64,000 bases of DNA from Microbacterium hominis NBRC 15708 (lineage in GTDB: Bacteria; Actinomycetota; Actinomycetes; Actinomycetales; Microbacteriaceae). Below the pieces are notes generated by a model, which did no database searches, had not been told where the DNA came from, and was given only the letters and a program-made list of their open reading frames with translations. The position numbers were made by a program, and so were the translations under genes. Of this stretch, positions 1 to 7,345 are shown piece after piece. Positions within the stretch are counted from its first letter, which is position 1, and every line of letters starts with the position of its first letter. Where the stretch lies: the NCBI RefSeq assembly GCF_001592125.1, contig NZ_BCWI01000001.1, positions 124,001 through 188,000 on the forward strand, given 5' to 3'.

Positions 1-77
1 AGCCGCCATGCCGCGGCCGAGCCGCCATCCTTCGGGCGGGCCGCGCGATGGCGGCTCGGCCGAAGGATGGCGGCTCG
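1..77. repeat. Symmetric array of a 12-mer upstream of aroG
   Basis: The 12-mer GATGGCGGCTCG occurs twice in direct orientation (47-58 and 66-77) and once inverted (18-29). A further partial inverted copy at 1-9 is cut by the window edge. Copies lie about 19 bp apart on each side, so the block is roughly palindromic. The longest perfect inverted repeat pairs 18-35 with 60-77 (18 bp); an alternative pairs 16-29 with 47-60. It could be the terminator of an upstream gene, a REP-like element or a set of operators ahead of aroG. The sequence does not decide which. Confidence 0.6.
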
Positions 78-122
78 CGAAAGGGTGGCGGCGCGCGGGG
101 CCGCGGCATCCTGGCGCGCCGC

Positions 123-128
123 TAGACT
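123..128 (+). promoter_or_regulatory. Putative -10 element (TAGACT) of aroG, leaderless
   Basis: TAGACT ends 6 nt before the aroG ATG at 135, and no Shine-Dalgarno sequence is visible. This fits the TANNNT -10 plus leaderless-mRNA arrangement common in Actinobacteria. No clear -35 is seen. Confidence 0.55.
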
Positions 129-134
129 GAGCGG

Positions 135-1472
135 ATGCCCACCCTGCACGCCGATCTCGATCACTGGCGCACGCTCCCGATCAAACAGCAGCCCTCCTGG
201 ACCGACCTCGACGCCGTCGCGGCCGTCTCCGCCGAGCTCGCGACGCTGCCTCCTCTCGTCTTCGCCGGCGAGGTCGACAACCTGCGCGATCGCCTGGCCC
301 GCGCCGCCTCCGGGCGTGCATTCCTGCTCCAGGGTGGGGACTGCGCCGAGACGTTCGCCGGCGCGACGGCGGAGCAGATCCGCAATCGCATCAAGACCGT
401 GCTGCAGATGGCCGTCGTGCTGACCTACGGTGCGTCGATGCCCGTCGTGAAGATGGGGCGGATGGCCGGCCAGTTCGCCAAGCCGCGCTCCAGCGACACC
501 GAGACCCGCGGCGACGTCACCCTGCCCGCGTACCGCGGCGACATCGTCAACGGCTTCGACTTCACCGAGGCCTCGCGCACCGCCGACCCCCAGCGACTGC
601 TGAAGGGGTACCACACGGCGGCGTCCACCATCAACCTCATCCGCGCCTTCACACAGGGCGGCTTCGCCGACCTCCGCGAGGTCCACAGCTGGAACAAGGG
701 GTTCGCCCAGAACCCCGCCAACCAGCAGTACGAGCGCCTCGCCACGGAGATCGACCGCGCCATCAAGTTCATGGAGGCGGCGGGCGCCGACTTCGACGAG
801 CTGCGCCGCGTCGAGTTCTACACGGGTCACGAGGGCCTGCTGATGGACTACGAGCGCCCCATGACGCGCATCGACTCCCGCACGGGCACGCCGTACAACA
901 CCTCGGCCCACTTCCTGTGGATCGGGGAGCGCACGCGGGAGCTCGACGGCGCCCACGTCGACTACTTCTCCAAGATCCGCAACCCCATCGGCGTGAAGCT
1001 CGGCCCGTCGACCTCGCGGGAGACGGCGCTCGAGCTGATCGACAAGCTCGATCCCGAGCGCGAGCCGGGCCGGCTGACCTTCATCACGCGCATGGGCGCC
1101 GGAAAGATCCGCGACGCGCTGCCGCCGCTGCTCGAAGCCGTCCGCGATTCCGGTGCCACCCCGCTGTGGGTCACCGACCCGATGCACGGCAACGGCATCA
1201 CCACGCCCACCGGCTACAAGACGCGTCGCTTCGACGACGTCGTCGACGAGGTGCGCGGGTTCTTCGAGGCGCACCGCGCGGTCGGCACGTTCCCGGGCGG
1301 CATCCACGTCGAGCTCACCGGCGACGACGTCACGGAATGCCTCGGTGGATCGGAGCACATCGACGAGGCCACCCTCGCGACGCGTTACGAGAGCCTGTGC
1401 GACCCGCGTCTGAACCACATGCAGAGCCTCGAGCTCGCCTTCCTCGTCGCCGAGGAGCTCGAGAAGCGCTGA
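135..1472 (+). CDS. aroG: Class II 3-deoxy-7-phosphoheptulonate synthase (DAHP synthase)
   Basis: This enzyme catalyses the first step of the shikimate pathway, condensing phosphoenolpyruvate with erythrose 4-phosphate. The 445-residue protein has the plant/actinobacterial class II layout. The metal-binding Cys70 lies in QGGDCAE, followed by the GHEGLLMDYE segment near residue 235, the His of DPMHGN, the Glu of HVELTGDD and the Asp of CDPRLN near the C-terminus. Length matches class II enzymes (about 450-470). The ATG at 135 is chosen because a TAGACT -10 sits 6 nt upstream. The gene is convergent with the kinase gene and separated from it by a strong dyad. M. tuberculosis aroG (Rv2178c) also lies close to pknL, so the neighbourhood is conserved. 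The cytoplasmic enzyme is usually feedback-regulated by aromatic amino acids; that is family knowledge and not visible here. Confidence 0.96.
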   Translation: MPTLHADLDHWRTLPIKQQPSWTDLDAVAAVSAELATLPPLVFAGEVDNLRDRLARAASGRAFLLQGGDCAETFAGATAEQIRNRIKTVLQMAVVLTYGASMPVVKMGRMAGQFAKPRSSDTETRGDVTLPAYRGDIVNGFDFTEASRTADPQRLLKGYHTAASTINLIRAFTQGGFADLREVHSWNKGFAQNPANQQYERLATEIDRAIKFMEAAGADFDELRRVEFYTGHEGLLMDYERPMTRIDSRTGTPYNTSAHFLWIGERTRELDGAHVDYFSKIRNPIGVKLGPSTSRETALELIDKLDPEREPGRLTFITRMGAGKIRDALPPLLEAVRDSGATPLWVTDPMHGNGITTPTGYKTRRFDDVVDEVRGFFEAHRAVGTFPGGIHVELTGDDVTECLGGSEHIDEATLATRYESLCDPRLNHMQSLELAFLVAEELEKR

Positions 1473-1477
1473 CCGAT

Positions 1478-1510
1478 CGCGTCTGGGCACGGCTGCCGTG
1501 CCCAGACGCG
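1478..1510. terminator. Bidirectional terminator-like hairpin between aroG and the kinase gene
   Basis: A perfect 16-bp inverted repeat (1478-1493 with 1495-1510) follows the aroG stop by 5 nt. It lies between two convergent genes. There is no long T-tract, as is usual for terminators in high-GC Actinobacteria. Confidence 0.7.
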
Positions 1511-1543
1511 GGGTGAGCGCCCCGGCGCGCCGCCGCGCGTGCG

Positions 1544-3469
1544 TCAGCCCGTCGAGCGGACGGTGATCTTGGTGCCGGGCAACTGCATGGTGCCGCCGGC
1601 GGGGCTGGTGCTGGACACCGTGAAGATGCCCCAGACGATCTCGGGCAGGGCCGTGCCCGGCTCGAATCCGGCTGCACGGAGCTGCTCCATCGCCTGGGCC
1701 ACCGTCTGACCCGTCACGTCGGGCACCTCGATCGGCTGCGGTCCCTTCGAGACGACGAGGGTCACGGTGTCGCCGGGGCGGAAGAGCCCGCCGCCGTCGC
1801 GGTCCGCGATGCGGATGACACGACCTTCGGCGACGTCGTCGTCGTAGGCCTGCGTCGTGGTCACGCCGAGCTGAACGGCTTCGAGCGCGGCGGTGGCCTT
1901 GTCGACGCTCTGGCCGGCGACGTCGGGCACCGGGCCGAGCGAGATCTCGAACGATGCCGTCGATCCCTCCAGCGCCGTGCATCCCTGCGAGCAGTCCACG
2001 GCATCGCCGCCGCCGGGCGGGGTGATCGAGGCGCTGACCACGGTGTCGCGCGCGGCATCCGTGAACACCTGCGCCGGGTCGCCGGACGGGGAGATGTAGA
2101 TCTCCGACAGCGACGACGTCGCCGCGTCGAGGCTCTGCCCGGCCAGGGCGGGGATCTCGTGGGATGCCGGGCCCAGCGAGACCACGACGGTCACCGCGCT
2201 GTTCTTGTCGACGCGCGTCCCGGCGCCGGGGTCGGTGCGGATGACGGCGTCGATCGGCACGTCGCGGCTGAAGTCCTGCGCGGGCACCGCGCTGAGTCCG
2301 AGCTCGGCCAGTTGCGAGGTCGCCTCGTCGAGCGAGGACCCCGACACGTCGGGAACGCCGACGAGCGAGCCCGGCCCGGATCCGAACCACCAGCCGGCAC
2401 CGCCCGCGACCGCCGCGAGCAGCAGCACGAGCACCACCAGCCAGCCGCCCGCCCGTGCGCGCCGCCGCGACCGCACGCGCAGCCGGGTGGCGTTGTCGAC
2501 CTGCTCCGTCACGGTCGGGGCCGTGAACGTGCCGGGCATGACCTTCGTCAGCTCACCGGAGTCCACGCCGTCGTCGACCGCGACGATGCCCGGGCTCGGC
2601 GCCCGCACGACGTGCGGGAACACGCCGAGCTCCTTCTCGATCTCGCGCAGGCGGTCGAGCATCGCGCGCGCATCGACCGGGCGCTCGTCGGGGTTGCGCT
2701 CCGTCGCCCACATCACCAGCTCGTCGAACTGCTCCGGGATGCCGGGGTTGCGTGCGCTCGGACGCGGCACCGAGTCGGTGGCGTGCTGGTAGGCGATCTG
2801 CATCGGCTGCTCGCCCTTGTAGGGCTGCTCGCCGACGAGCATCTCGTAGAGCATGATGCCGAGGGCGTAGATGTCGCTGCGGGCGTCGGCGGTGCCGCGC
2901 GTGACGAGCTCCGGCGCGAGGTACGCGATCGTCCCGAGCAGCATCTGCCCCGTCGCGGTGTTCGCGCTGGTGGCGCGGGCGAGCCCGAAGTCGCCGATCT
3001 TGATGCGGCCGTCCTCGGCGAGGAGCACGTTCTCGGGTTTGACGTCGCGGTGGACGATGCCCGCGCGGTGCGCGGCGGCCAGGCCCGACAGCACGGCATC
3101 CATGATCGTGATCGTCTGCGGGATGCTGAGTCGCTTCTGCTCGCGCAGCAGCTCGCGCATCGTGATGCCGGGCAGGTACTCCATGACGAGATAGGCCATC
3201 TCGCCGTCCTGGCCCTGGTCGAACACGTTGACCACGTGCGGGTCGGCGAGGCGGGCCGCGGCGCGTGCCTCCTGGATGAAGCGGCTCTGGAAGACCGTGT
3301 CGTCGGAGAGGTGGCTGTGCATCACCTTCAGGGCGACGCGGCGCTCCAGTCGCAGGTCCGTCGCCACGTAGACCGTGGCCATCCCTCCGCGGGCGATGCG
3401 AGCACGCACGCGGTATCGGCCGTCGACGAGACGGCCGATCAGCGGGTCGGTCTGCTGACTCGTGCTCAC
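1544..3469 (-). CDS. pknL: Transmembrane serine/threonine protein kinase with four PASTA domains (PknL/PknB type)
   Basis: This is a membrane receptor kinase of the bacterial Hanks type. Residues 17-275 form the kinase domain: glycine loop around 27-33, catalytic Lys48 in VALK, HRD Asp142 and DFG Asp160. A juxtamembrane Arg-rich linker (331-340) precedes one transmembrane helix at about 341-361. Residues 371-641 hold four PASTA repeats, recognised by the recurring VPDV-G/A-GQ-S/T pattern; such domains bind muropeptides or lipid II. The third repeat is followed by a different spacing, and the second carries an insert with two cysteines. The GTG start at 3469 lies 6 nt after a TAGAAT -10, so the mRNA is probably leaderless. 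The position next to aroG and an Rv2175c homologue matches M. tuberculosis pknL, which lacks PASTA repeats, so here one gene combines PknL context with PknB-like architecture. The symbol is assigned by context. Confidence 0.9.
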   Translation of the reverse strand: MSTSQQTDPLIGRLVDGRYRVRARIARGGMATVYVATDLRLERRVALKVMHSHLSDDTVFQSRFIQEARAAARLADPHVVNVFDQGQDGEMAYLVMEYLPGITMRELLREQKRLSIPQTITIMDAVLSGLAAAHRAGIVHRDVKPENVLLAEDGRIKIGDFGLARATSANTATGQMLLGTIAYLAPELVTRGTADARSDIYALGIMLYEMLVGEQPYKGEQPMQIAYQHATDSVPRPSARNPGIPEQFDELVMWATERNPDERPVDARAMLDRLREIEKELGVFPHVVRAPSPGIVAVDDGVDSGELTKVMPGTFTAPTVTEQVDNATRLRVRSRRRARAGGWLVVLVLLLAAVAGGAGWWFGSGPGSLVGVPDVSGSSLDEATSQLAELGLSAVPAQDFSRDVPIDAVIRTDPGAGTRVDKNSAVTVVVSLGPASHEIPALAGQSLDAATSSLSEIYISPSGDPAQVFTDAARDTVVSASITPPGGGDAVDCSQGCTALEGSTASFEISLGPVPDVAGQSVDKATAALEAVQLGVTTTQAYDDDVAEGRVIRIADRDGGGLFRPGDTVTLVVSKGPQPIEVPDVTGQTVAQAMEQLRAAGFEPGTALPEIVWGIFTVSSTSPAGGTMQLPGTKITVRSTG

Positions 3470-3475
3470 TCTGTG

Positions 3476-3481
3476 ATTCTA
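3476..3481 (-). promoter_or_regulatory. Putative -10 (TAGAAT) of the PASTA kinase gene
   Basis: On the minus strand TAGAAT ends 6 nt before the GTG start at 3469. There is no ribosome binding site, which is consistent with leaderless transcription. Confidence 0.5.
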
Positions 3482-3568
3482 GGGAGCCGAAGCGCCGTGT
3501 CCCGGGAGCGCCTCACCCCTCACGGCATGTGCGCAGCGACCACGGGGGTGCGGCGCACGCCGCCGGGG

Positions 3569-4570
3569 TCAGCCGAGTGCGGCCAGCCAGGCGTAGGCGT
3601 CCTGCTCCCACGGGCCGTAGCGCTCGGGGTACGCCGACACCTGCACGGCCTGGGCGGCCGCGCCGAAGTCCATCGACTCCCATCCCGGGACGTCGAGGAG
3701 TCCGCGCGTCAGCATGCCGTCGGGGCCGGAGACCCCGGTGAAGAACGCCTCGGCGGAACGGTGCGGGTCGCGCACCTCGTCGGGAGTGCCCCAGCCCGTG
3801 CTCGGACGCTGCTGGAACAGGCCGAGCGAGTCGCGGTCGCCCCAGTCGAGATTGCGGATCCAGGACTCGACCATCGCGGTGGCCAGCGCGATCGCGATGC
3901 CGCGGTCGGGCACGCCGAGCGATCGGCCCACCTCGATGATGATGCGGGCGTTTTCGGTCTGCTCGGCATCGAGGCCGGTGACCGCCGACGTGGCCGGTGC
4001 GGGCGCCTCGACGGCGGCGAGCGTCGCGACCAGCGCCGCCGCCGGCAGCGAGAGCACCTGGCCCGGGTAGATGATGGCGTCGCGCGTGAGGCCGTTGGCG
4101 CCGAGGAGGGCGTCGAGCGTGAGTCCGTGCGCCTCGGCGATCGCCCAGAGGGTGTCGCCGGCGCCGACCTCGTACGCCGCGGCGGGTGCGGCGGGGGCCG
4201 CGGGGGCCGCGGTGGCGGACGCGGCGCCCTCGGAGGGCAGCACCAGCACGAGTCCCGCGTGGATCAGCGAGGAGTCCTGCAGCCCGTTCGCCGCGCGCAG
4301 GCTCCCGAGATCGACGCCGTGCGTGCGGGCGATGTCCCAGAGGGTGTCGCCGTCCTGCACGGTGTAGGTGTCGGGTGACGGCGCGGCGGTGCGTGCGCGG
4401 AGGTCGACGACGGGATGGCGCTCGGCGGCGGCGCGGTTCTCGGCCGCGGCCGCGGGCGTCGTGCTCAGTGCGAGCGCGAGCGTGCCGAGCGTGCCGAGGA
4501 AGCCGGCGGAAGCGGTGTGCACGTGTGTTCTCACCCACGTCACCGTGTCACGGAAGGCAAGTCGTGTCAA
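3569..4570 (-). CDS. Secreted protein with two LysM domains and a transglycosylase-like C-terminal domain
   Basis: This is a predicted exported cell-wall protein of 333 residues. An N-terminal hydrophobic segment (about 21-43, ending in AAAA) looks like a signal peptide. Two LysM peptidoglycan-binding modules follow at about 68-112 and 133-176, each with the D-GDTLW-IA motif, separated by an Ala/Pro-rich linker. The C-terminal region (about 203-333) contains MVESWIRNLDWGDRDSLG and LFQQRPSTGWG. This is the actinobacterial lysozyme-like module found in many LysM and NlpC/P60 proteins; its glutamate (MVES) is the likely catalytic residue. The start is uncertain: the frame opens at a TTG at 4570, but GTG codons at 4543 and 4534 also leave a good signal peptide. 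It lies between the PASTA kinase and a DNA-binding protein. Wall remodelling is a plausible role, but activity is unproven. Confidence 0.82.
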   Translation of the reverse strand: MTRLAFRDTVTWVRTHVHTASAGFLGTLGTLALALSTTPAAAAENRAAAERHPVVDLRARTAAPSPDTYTVQDGDTLWDIARTHGVDLGSLRAANGLQDSSLIHAGLVLVLPSEGAASATAAPAAPAAPAAAYEVGAGDTLWAIAEAHGLTLDALLGANGLTRDAIIYPGQVLSLPAAALVATLAAVEAPAPATSAVTGLDAEQTENARIIIEVGRSLGVPDRGIAIALATAMVESWIRNLDWGDRDSLGLFQQRPSTGWGTPDEVRDPHRSAEAFFTGVSGPDGMLTRGLLDVPGWESMDFGAAAQAVQVSAYPERYGPWEQDAYAWLAALG

Positions 4571-4664
4571 CTGGTGCTATAAGGAGTGGCTGCTGTGACG
4601 TTTGTGACCAGTGTGATTCGCACAGGGGGCCGACGTCGGGCGCGGGGGATGCGATAGTGGAGGG

Positions 4665-5012
4665 GTGACCGACGACATCGTCCCCGCGTCCACCGGCTGG
4701 CTCACCCTCCCCGAACTCGTCGAGGTCCTCGGCGAACCGCTCGGTCGTGTCCGCCGCCTCCTCGACGAGAAGCACCTCGTCGGCTCTCGCCGCGGCGGTG
4801 CGTTCGCGGTGCCGGAGATCTTCATCGCCGAGGGCCGACCCCTCTCCGCCCTCCGCGGCACGATCATCGTGTTGCAGGATGCGGGGTTCAGCGACGACGA
4901 GGTGATCGACTGGCTGCTCGCCGAGGAGGAGTCGATCGGACAGGCTCCCATCTCCGCGCTTCGTCAGGGGCGCAAGAGCGAGGTGCGTCGGGTCGCTCAG
5001 ACGCTCGCCTGA
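4665..5012 (+). CDS. Rv2175c-like winged-helix DNA-binding protein
   Basis: A 115-residue protein resembling M. tuberculosis Rv2175c, a winged-helix DNA-binding protein that is phosphorylated by PknL. The N-terminal part (about 12-60) has the predicted helix-turn-helix followed by the RRLLDEKHLVGSRRGG segment. The rest is a small alpha-helical Rv2175c C-terminal domain ending in a basic tail (RQGRKSEVRRV). The GTG start at 4665 is preceded by GGAGGG and by a GATAGT -10-like hexamer. It is transcribed toward the isoprenoid synthase gene and away from the kinase gene. Whether the PASTA kinase phosphorylates it here is inferred from the mycobacterial pair. The target DNA is unknown. Confidence 0.85.
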   Translation: MTDDIVPASTGWLTLPELVEVLGEPLGRVRRLLDEKHLVGSRRGGAFAVPEIFIAEGRPLSALRGTIIVLQDAGFSDDEVIDWLLAEEESIGQAPISALRQGRKSEVRRVAQTLA

Positions 5013-5049
5013 CGCCGCCGTCGCCGCCCGGTGCGCCGGGCGACGCGCG

Positions 5050-6138
5050 TCACGAGGAACGGGCGATCGCCGCCTGGGCGAGATCGCGGAGCGCTCCGAC
5101 CGCCGGCGTCGACAGGGGGGCGCCGCGCAGTGCACGGTCGGCCTCCGCCGCGTAGTGGGAGATCGCCGTCTCGACGCGGTCGAGGGCGCCGGTGTCGATG
5201 ATCGTCTGCTGCAACGATGCGATCTGCGCGACGTCGAGCCCCGGATCGCCGATGAGCTCGTCGACGAGTCGCTTCGTCGGGCGGTCGAGCCGTTCGCGGG
5301 CGTAGGCGATCAGCAGCGTGCGCTTGCCCTCGCGCAGGTCGTCGCCCGACGGCTTGCCCGTGACGGCGCTGTCGCCGAACACGCCCAGCACATCGTCGCG
5401 CAGTTGGAAGGCGAGACCGAGCGGGTGACCGAAGGCCGCGAGCGCCGCCGTCTGCGCCGTGTCGCCGCCGGCGAGCGCAGCCCCGAGCAGAAGCGGATGC
5501 TGGATGCTGTAGCGGGCCGACTTGAGCGAGGCGACCCGCAGCGCCCGCTCGGCGTGCTCCGCATCGGGTGCGGTCGTGAAGGCGGCCTCCTCCGCGATGT
5601 CGAGGAACTGCCCGACGGTGACCTCGCGACGCATCAGGGCGTAGACCTCGCGAGCGGATGCCGCGTGTTCGGCCGCCCGCAGCCCCTGCTCGAGCAGGTC
5701 GTCGCTCCATGCCACGAGGAGGTCTCCGAGCAGGACGGCGGCCGAGCGGCCGAAGGCCGCGGCGTCGCCCGCCCAGCCCGCGCGGGCATGGGCGGCTTCC
5801 AGTCCGCGATGCGCCGCCGGCTGGCCGCGGCGCGTGTCGGAGTTGTCGATGATGTCGTCGTGGACGAGCGCGGCCGCATGGAAGATCTCCAGGGCGGCGG
5901 CGGCGTCGAGGACGCTGTCGGGGGCGGCGGCGACGGGACCCCTCGCCTCGGCGACGGCCTGCCATCCCGTCACGCAGAAGCGCGCGCGCAGCCGCTTGCC
6001 GCCCTCCAGAGTGCGGGCCGCGGCGTCCAGGAACAGCTGCGTCTCACGGCCCGCATCGGCCCATGACGACCGCTGCGCCTCGACGAACCTTCCCAGTCGC
6101 TGAGAAACCGGCTCTATCGGGTCGAGGGAAGCGTCCAC
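5050..6138 (-). CDS. Polyprenyl (geranylgeranyl-type) diphosphate synthase
   Basis: This is a trans-isoprenyl diphosphate synthase that extends allylic diphosphates with isopentenyl diphosphate. The first Asp-rich motif is DDIID (residues 94-98, in LVHDDIIDNSD) and the second is at 248-249 (QLRDDVLG), flanked by the GGKRLRARF substrate-binding segment at 46-54. Length (362 residues) fits the short-to-medium chain IdsA/GrcC family. Small residues ahead of the first motif do not fix the product chain length, which could be C20 or longer (quinone or carotenoid precursor). The GTG start follows a TAGGCT -10 by 6 nt. The neighbourhood matches idsA2 (Rv2173) beside Rv2175c in mycobacteria. It is divergent from the DUF3040 gene. 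Confidence 0.9.
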   Translation of the reverse strand: MDASLDPIEPVSQRLGRFVEAQRSSWADAGRETQLFLDAAARTLEGGKRLRARFCVTGWQAVAEARGPVAAAPDSVLDAAAALEIFHAAALVHDDIIDNSDTRRGQPAAHRGLEAAHARAGWAGDAAAFGRSAAVLLGDLLVAWSDDLLEQGLRAAEHAASAREVYALMRREVTVGQFLDIAEEAAFTTAPDAEHAERALRVASLKSARYSIQHPLLLGAALAGGDTAQTAALAAFGHPLGLAFQLRDDVLGVFGDSAVTGKPSGDDLREGKRTLLIAYARERLDRPTKRLVDELIGDPGLDVAQIASLQQTIIDTGALDRVETAISHYAAEADRALRGAPLSTPAVGALRDLAQAAIARSS

Positions 6139-6144
6139 GGGCCT

Positions 6145-6150
6145 AGCCTA
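6145..6150 (-). promoter_or_regulatory. Putative -10 (TAGGCT) of the polyprenyl synthase gene
   Basis: Minus-strand TAGGCT ends 6 nt before the GTG at 6138. This is the leaderless arrangement. Confidence 0.5.
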
Positions 6151-6167
6151 GTTCTCGACTGCACGCG

Positions 6168-6173
6168 TACAAT
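6168..6173 (+). promoter_or_regulatory. Putative -10 (TACAAT) of the DUF3040 gene
   Basis: TACAAT lies 44 nt upstream of the ATG at 6218, leaving a short leader that carries a good ribosome binding site (GAGGAGGGGG). It is divergent from the promoter at 6145-6150. Confidence 0.5.
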
Positions 6174-6217
6174 CGACCGCACACGATGCCGGTCCGAAAC
6201 GGCGAGGAGGGGGCAGC

Positions 6218-6598
6218 ATGCCGCTGTCAGAGCAGGAGCAGCGTCTGCTCGATGAGATGGAGCGCCATCTCATGAACAAGGACGCAGATGTGGTCAGCGC
6301 GTCTCGAGACGGCCGTTCCCTCAGCTATCGCAACATCGTCTACGGCACCGTCCTGGTGCTCGTCGGTCTCGGGGGGCTGATCGCCGGCGTCTCGTCCGGG
6401 ATCATCGCCATCGGCGTCGTCGCCTTCCTCGTGATGGTCGCCGGCGTGGTCCTCGCGGCGACCCCGGCCAAGGGCATCGCCGCGGTGCGCCCGGCGGGAG
6501 AGCCCAAGGGTCAGCGCAAGACGTCCGGCGCAGCATCCTCGTCCTCCTTCATGGATCGCATGAACGATCGTTGGGACCGCCGCCAAGACGGCGCCTGA
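6218..6598 (+). CDS. DUF3040 small membrane protein
   Basis: A 126-residue protein beginning PLSEQEQRLLDEMERHL, the hallmark start of DUF3040 proteins found near mraZ in many Actinobacteria. Two adjacent hydrophobic helices span about 43-60 and 62-82, followed by a hydrophilic C-terminal tail (KGQRKTSG, then MNDRWDRRQDGA). The start is supported by a strong GGAGG-type ribosome binding site. The function is unknown. The conserved position just upstream of the division cluster suggests a cell-envelope link, which is inference only. A strong intrinsic terminator follows. Confidence 0.88.
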   Translation: MPLSEQEQRLLDEMERHLMNKDADVVSASRDGRSLSYRNIVYGTVLVLVGLGGLIAGVSSGIIAIGVVAFLVMVAGVVLAATPAKGIAAVRPAGEPKGQRKTSGAASSSSFMDRMNDRWDRRQDGA

Positions 6599-6627
6599 CC
6601 CCTAGCTGACGTCGCTTCGGCGACGAG

Positions 6628-6667
6628 AAGAAAGCACCGGCCCATCGGGCCGGTGCTTTCTTGTTTT
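6628..6667 (+). terminator. Rho-independent terminator after the DUF3040 gene
   Basis: A perfect 16-bp inverted repeat (6628-6643 with 6647-6662, loop ATC) runs into TTGTTTT. It isolates the mraZ operon from upstream transcription. A small GTCG/CGAC hairpin lies just before it at 6611-6624. Confidence 0.9.
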
Positions 6668-6751
6668 CGCGGCCCGCTGCGCGACGCGGCCCGCCGTCAG
6701 AAGACGCCGGGGAGCGCCGGGGGAGCGCTGCGCCCACGAAACCATAGTCAG

Positions 6752-6775
6752 GTGGAGGAAAGTGGAGTAAAGTGG
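6752..6775 (+). promoter_or_regulatory. MraZ box: three GTGG repeats 10 bp apart
   Basis: GTGG occurs at 6752, 6762 and 6772, embedded in the pattern AAAGTGGAGTAAAGTGG. The exact 10-bp phasing puts the copies on one face of the helix. Spaced repeats of this kind upstream of mraZ bind the MraZ repressor in other bacteria (for example AAAGTG-type repeats in mycoplasmas). The block lies 40-63 nt before mraZ and presumably overlaps its promoter, giving autoregulation of the division cluster. Confidence 0.8.
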
Positions 6776-6814
6776 TGCGCACCTGGATCGGGCCGGAGGA
6801 AGGGGGAGTGGTCG

Positions 6815-7246
6815 ATGCTGTTGGGCACCTACACCCCCAAGCTGGACGAGAAGGGCCGCGTCATCCTGCCGGCCAAGTTCCGCACCGACCTGGGTGACGG
6901 TGTCGTGGTCACCCGCGGTCAGGAGCGCTGCCTCTACGTGTTCAGCACGAAGGAGTTCGAGCGGGTCTACGAGAAGATCCGCGAGGCACCGCTGACGAAC
7001 AAGCAGTCGCGTGACTTCCAGCGCATGTTCCTCTCGGGCGCGAGCGACGAGAAGCCCGACAGCCAGAGCCGCATCACCATCCCGCCGCACCTGCGCGCCT
7101 ACGCCAACCTCGGCCGCGAACTGATCGTCACCGGTGTGGGTGCCCACGCGGAGATCTGGGACGCGGAGGCGTGGAACGCCTACGCCGACAGCAACGAGGA
7201 CAGCTACTCGGACATGGAGCAGGAGGTGATCCCGGGCCTCTTCTGA
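6815..7246 (+). CDS. mraZ: Transcriptional regulator MraZ
   Basis: A 143-residue DNA-binding protein, the usual MraZ length, built of two AbrB-like halves. The first has [14 protein letters not shown] (about 11-24) and the second [18 protein letters not shown] (about 83-100). MraZ forms a ring-shaped oligomer that binds tandem repeats in its own promoter and represses the division/cell-wall cluster. The ATG at 6815 is chosen for its ribosome binding site (GGAGGAAGGGGGAG) and because the family begins MLLGTY. It is the first gene of a long same-strand run, and its probable operator is at 6752-6775. Confidence 0.97.
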   Translation: MLLGTYTPKLDEKGRVILPAKFRTDLGDGVVVTRGQERCLYVFSTKEFERVYEKIREAPLTNKQSRDFQRMFLSGASDEKPDSQSRITIPPHLRAYANLGRELIVTGVGAHAEIWDAEAWNAYADSNEDSYSDMEQEVIPGLF

Positions 7247-7345
7247 GCCGTGGCCGTGACTCCCAGCCGCACGCCCTGACGCACTTCCCCGGTGTCAGGT
7301 CAGGCGGATGGGGATCACGACTCCGGACCACCGACCCGAAGAATC

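Noticed and set aside
4571-4664. Possible c-di-AMP (ydaO-type) riboswitch or CRP-like site upstream of the LysM gene
   Set aside because: Only 94 bp separate the two divergent genes, too short for that riboswitch. The TGTGA-like repeats at 4595-4626 do not form the TGTGA-N6-TCACA palindrome.
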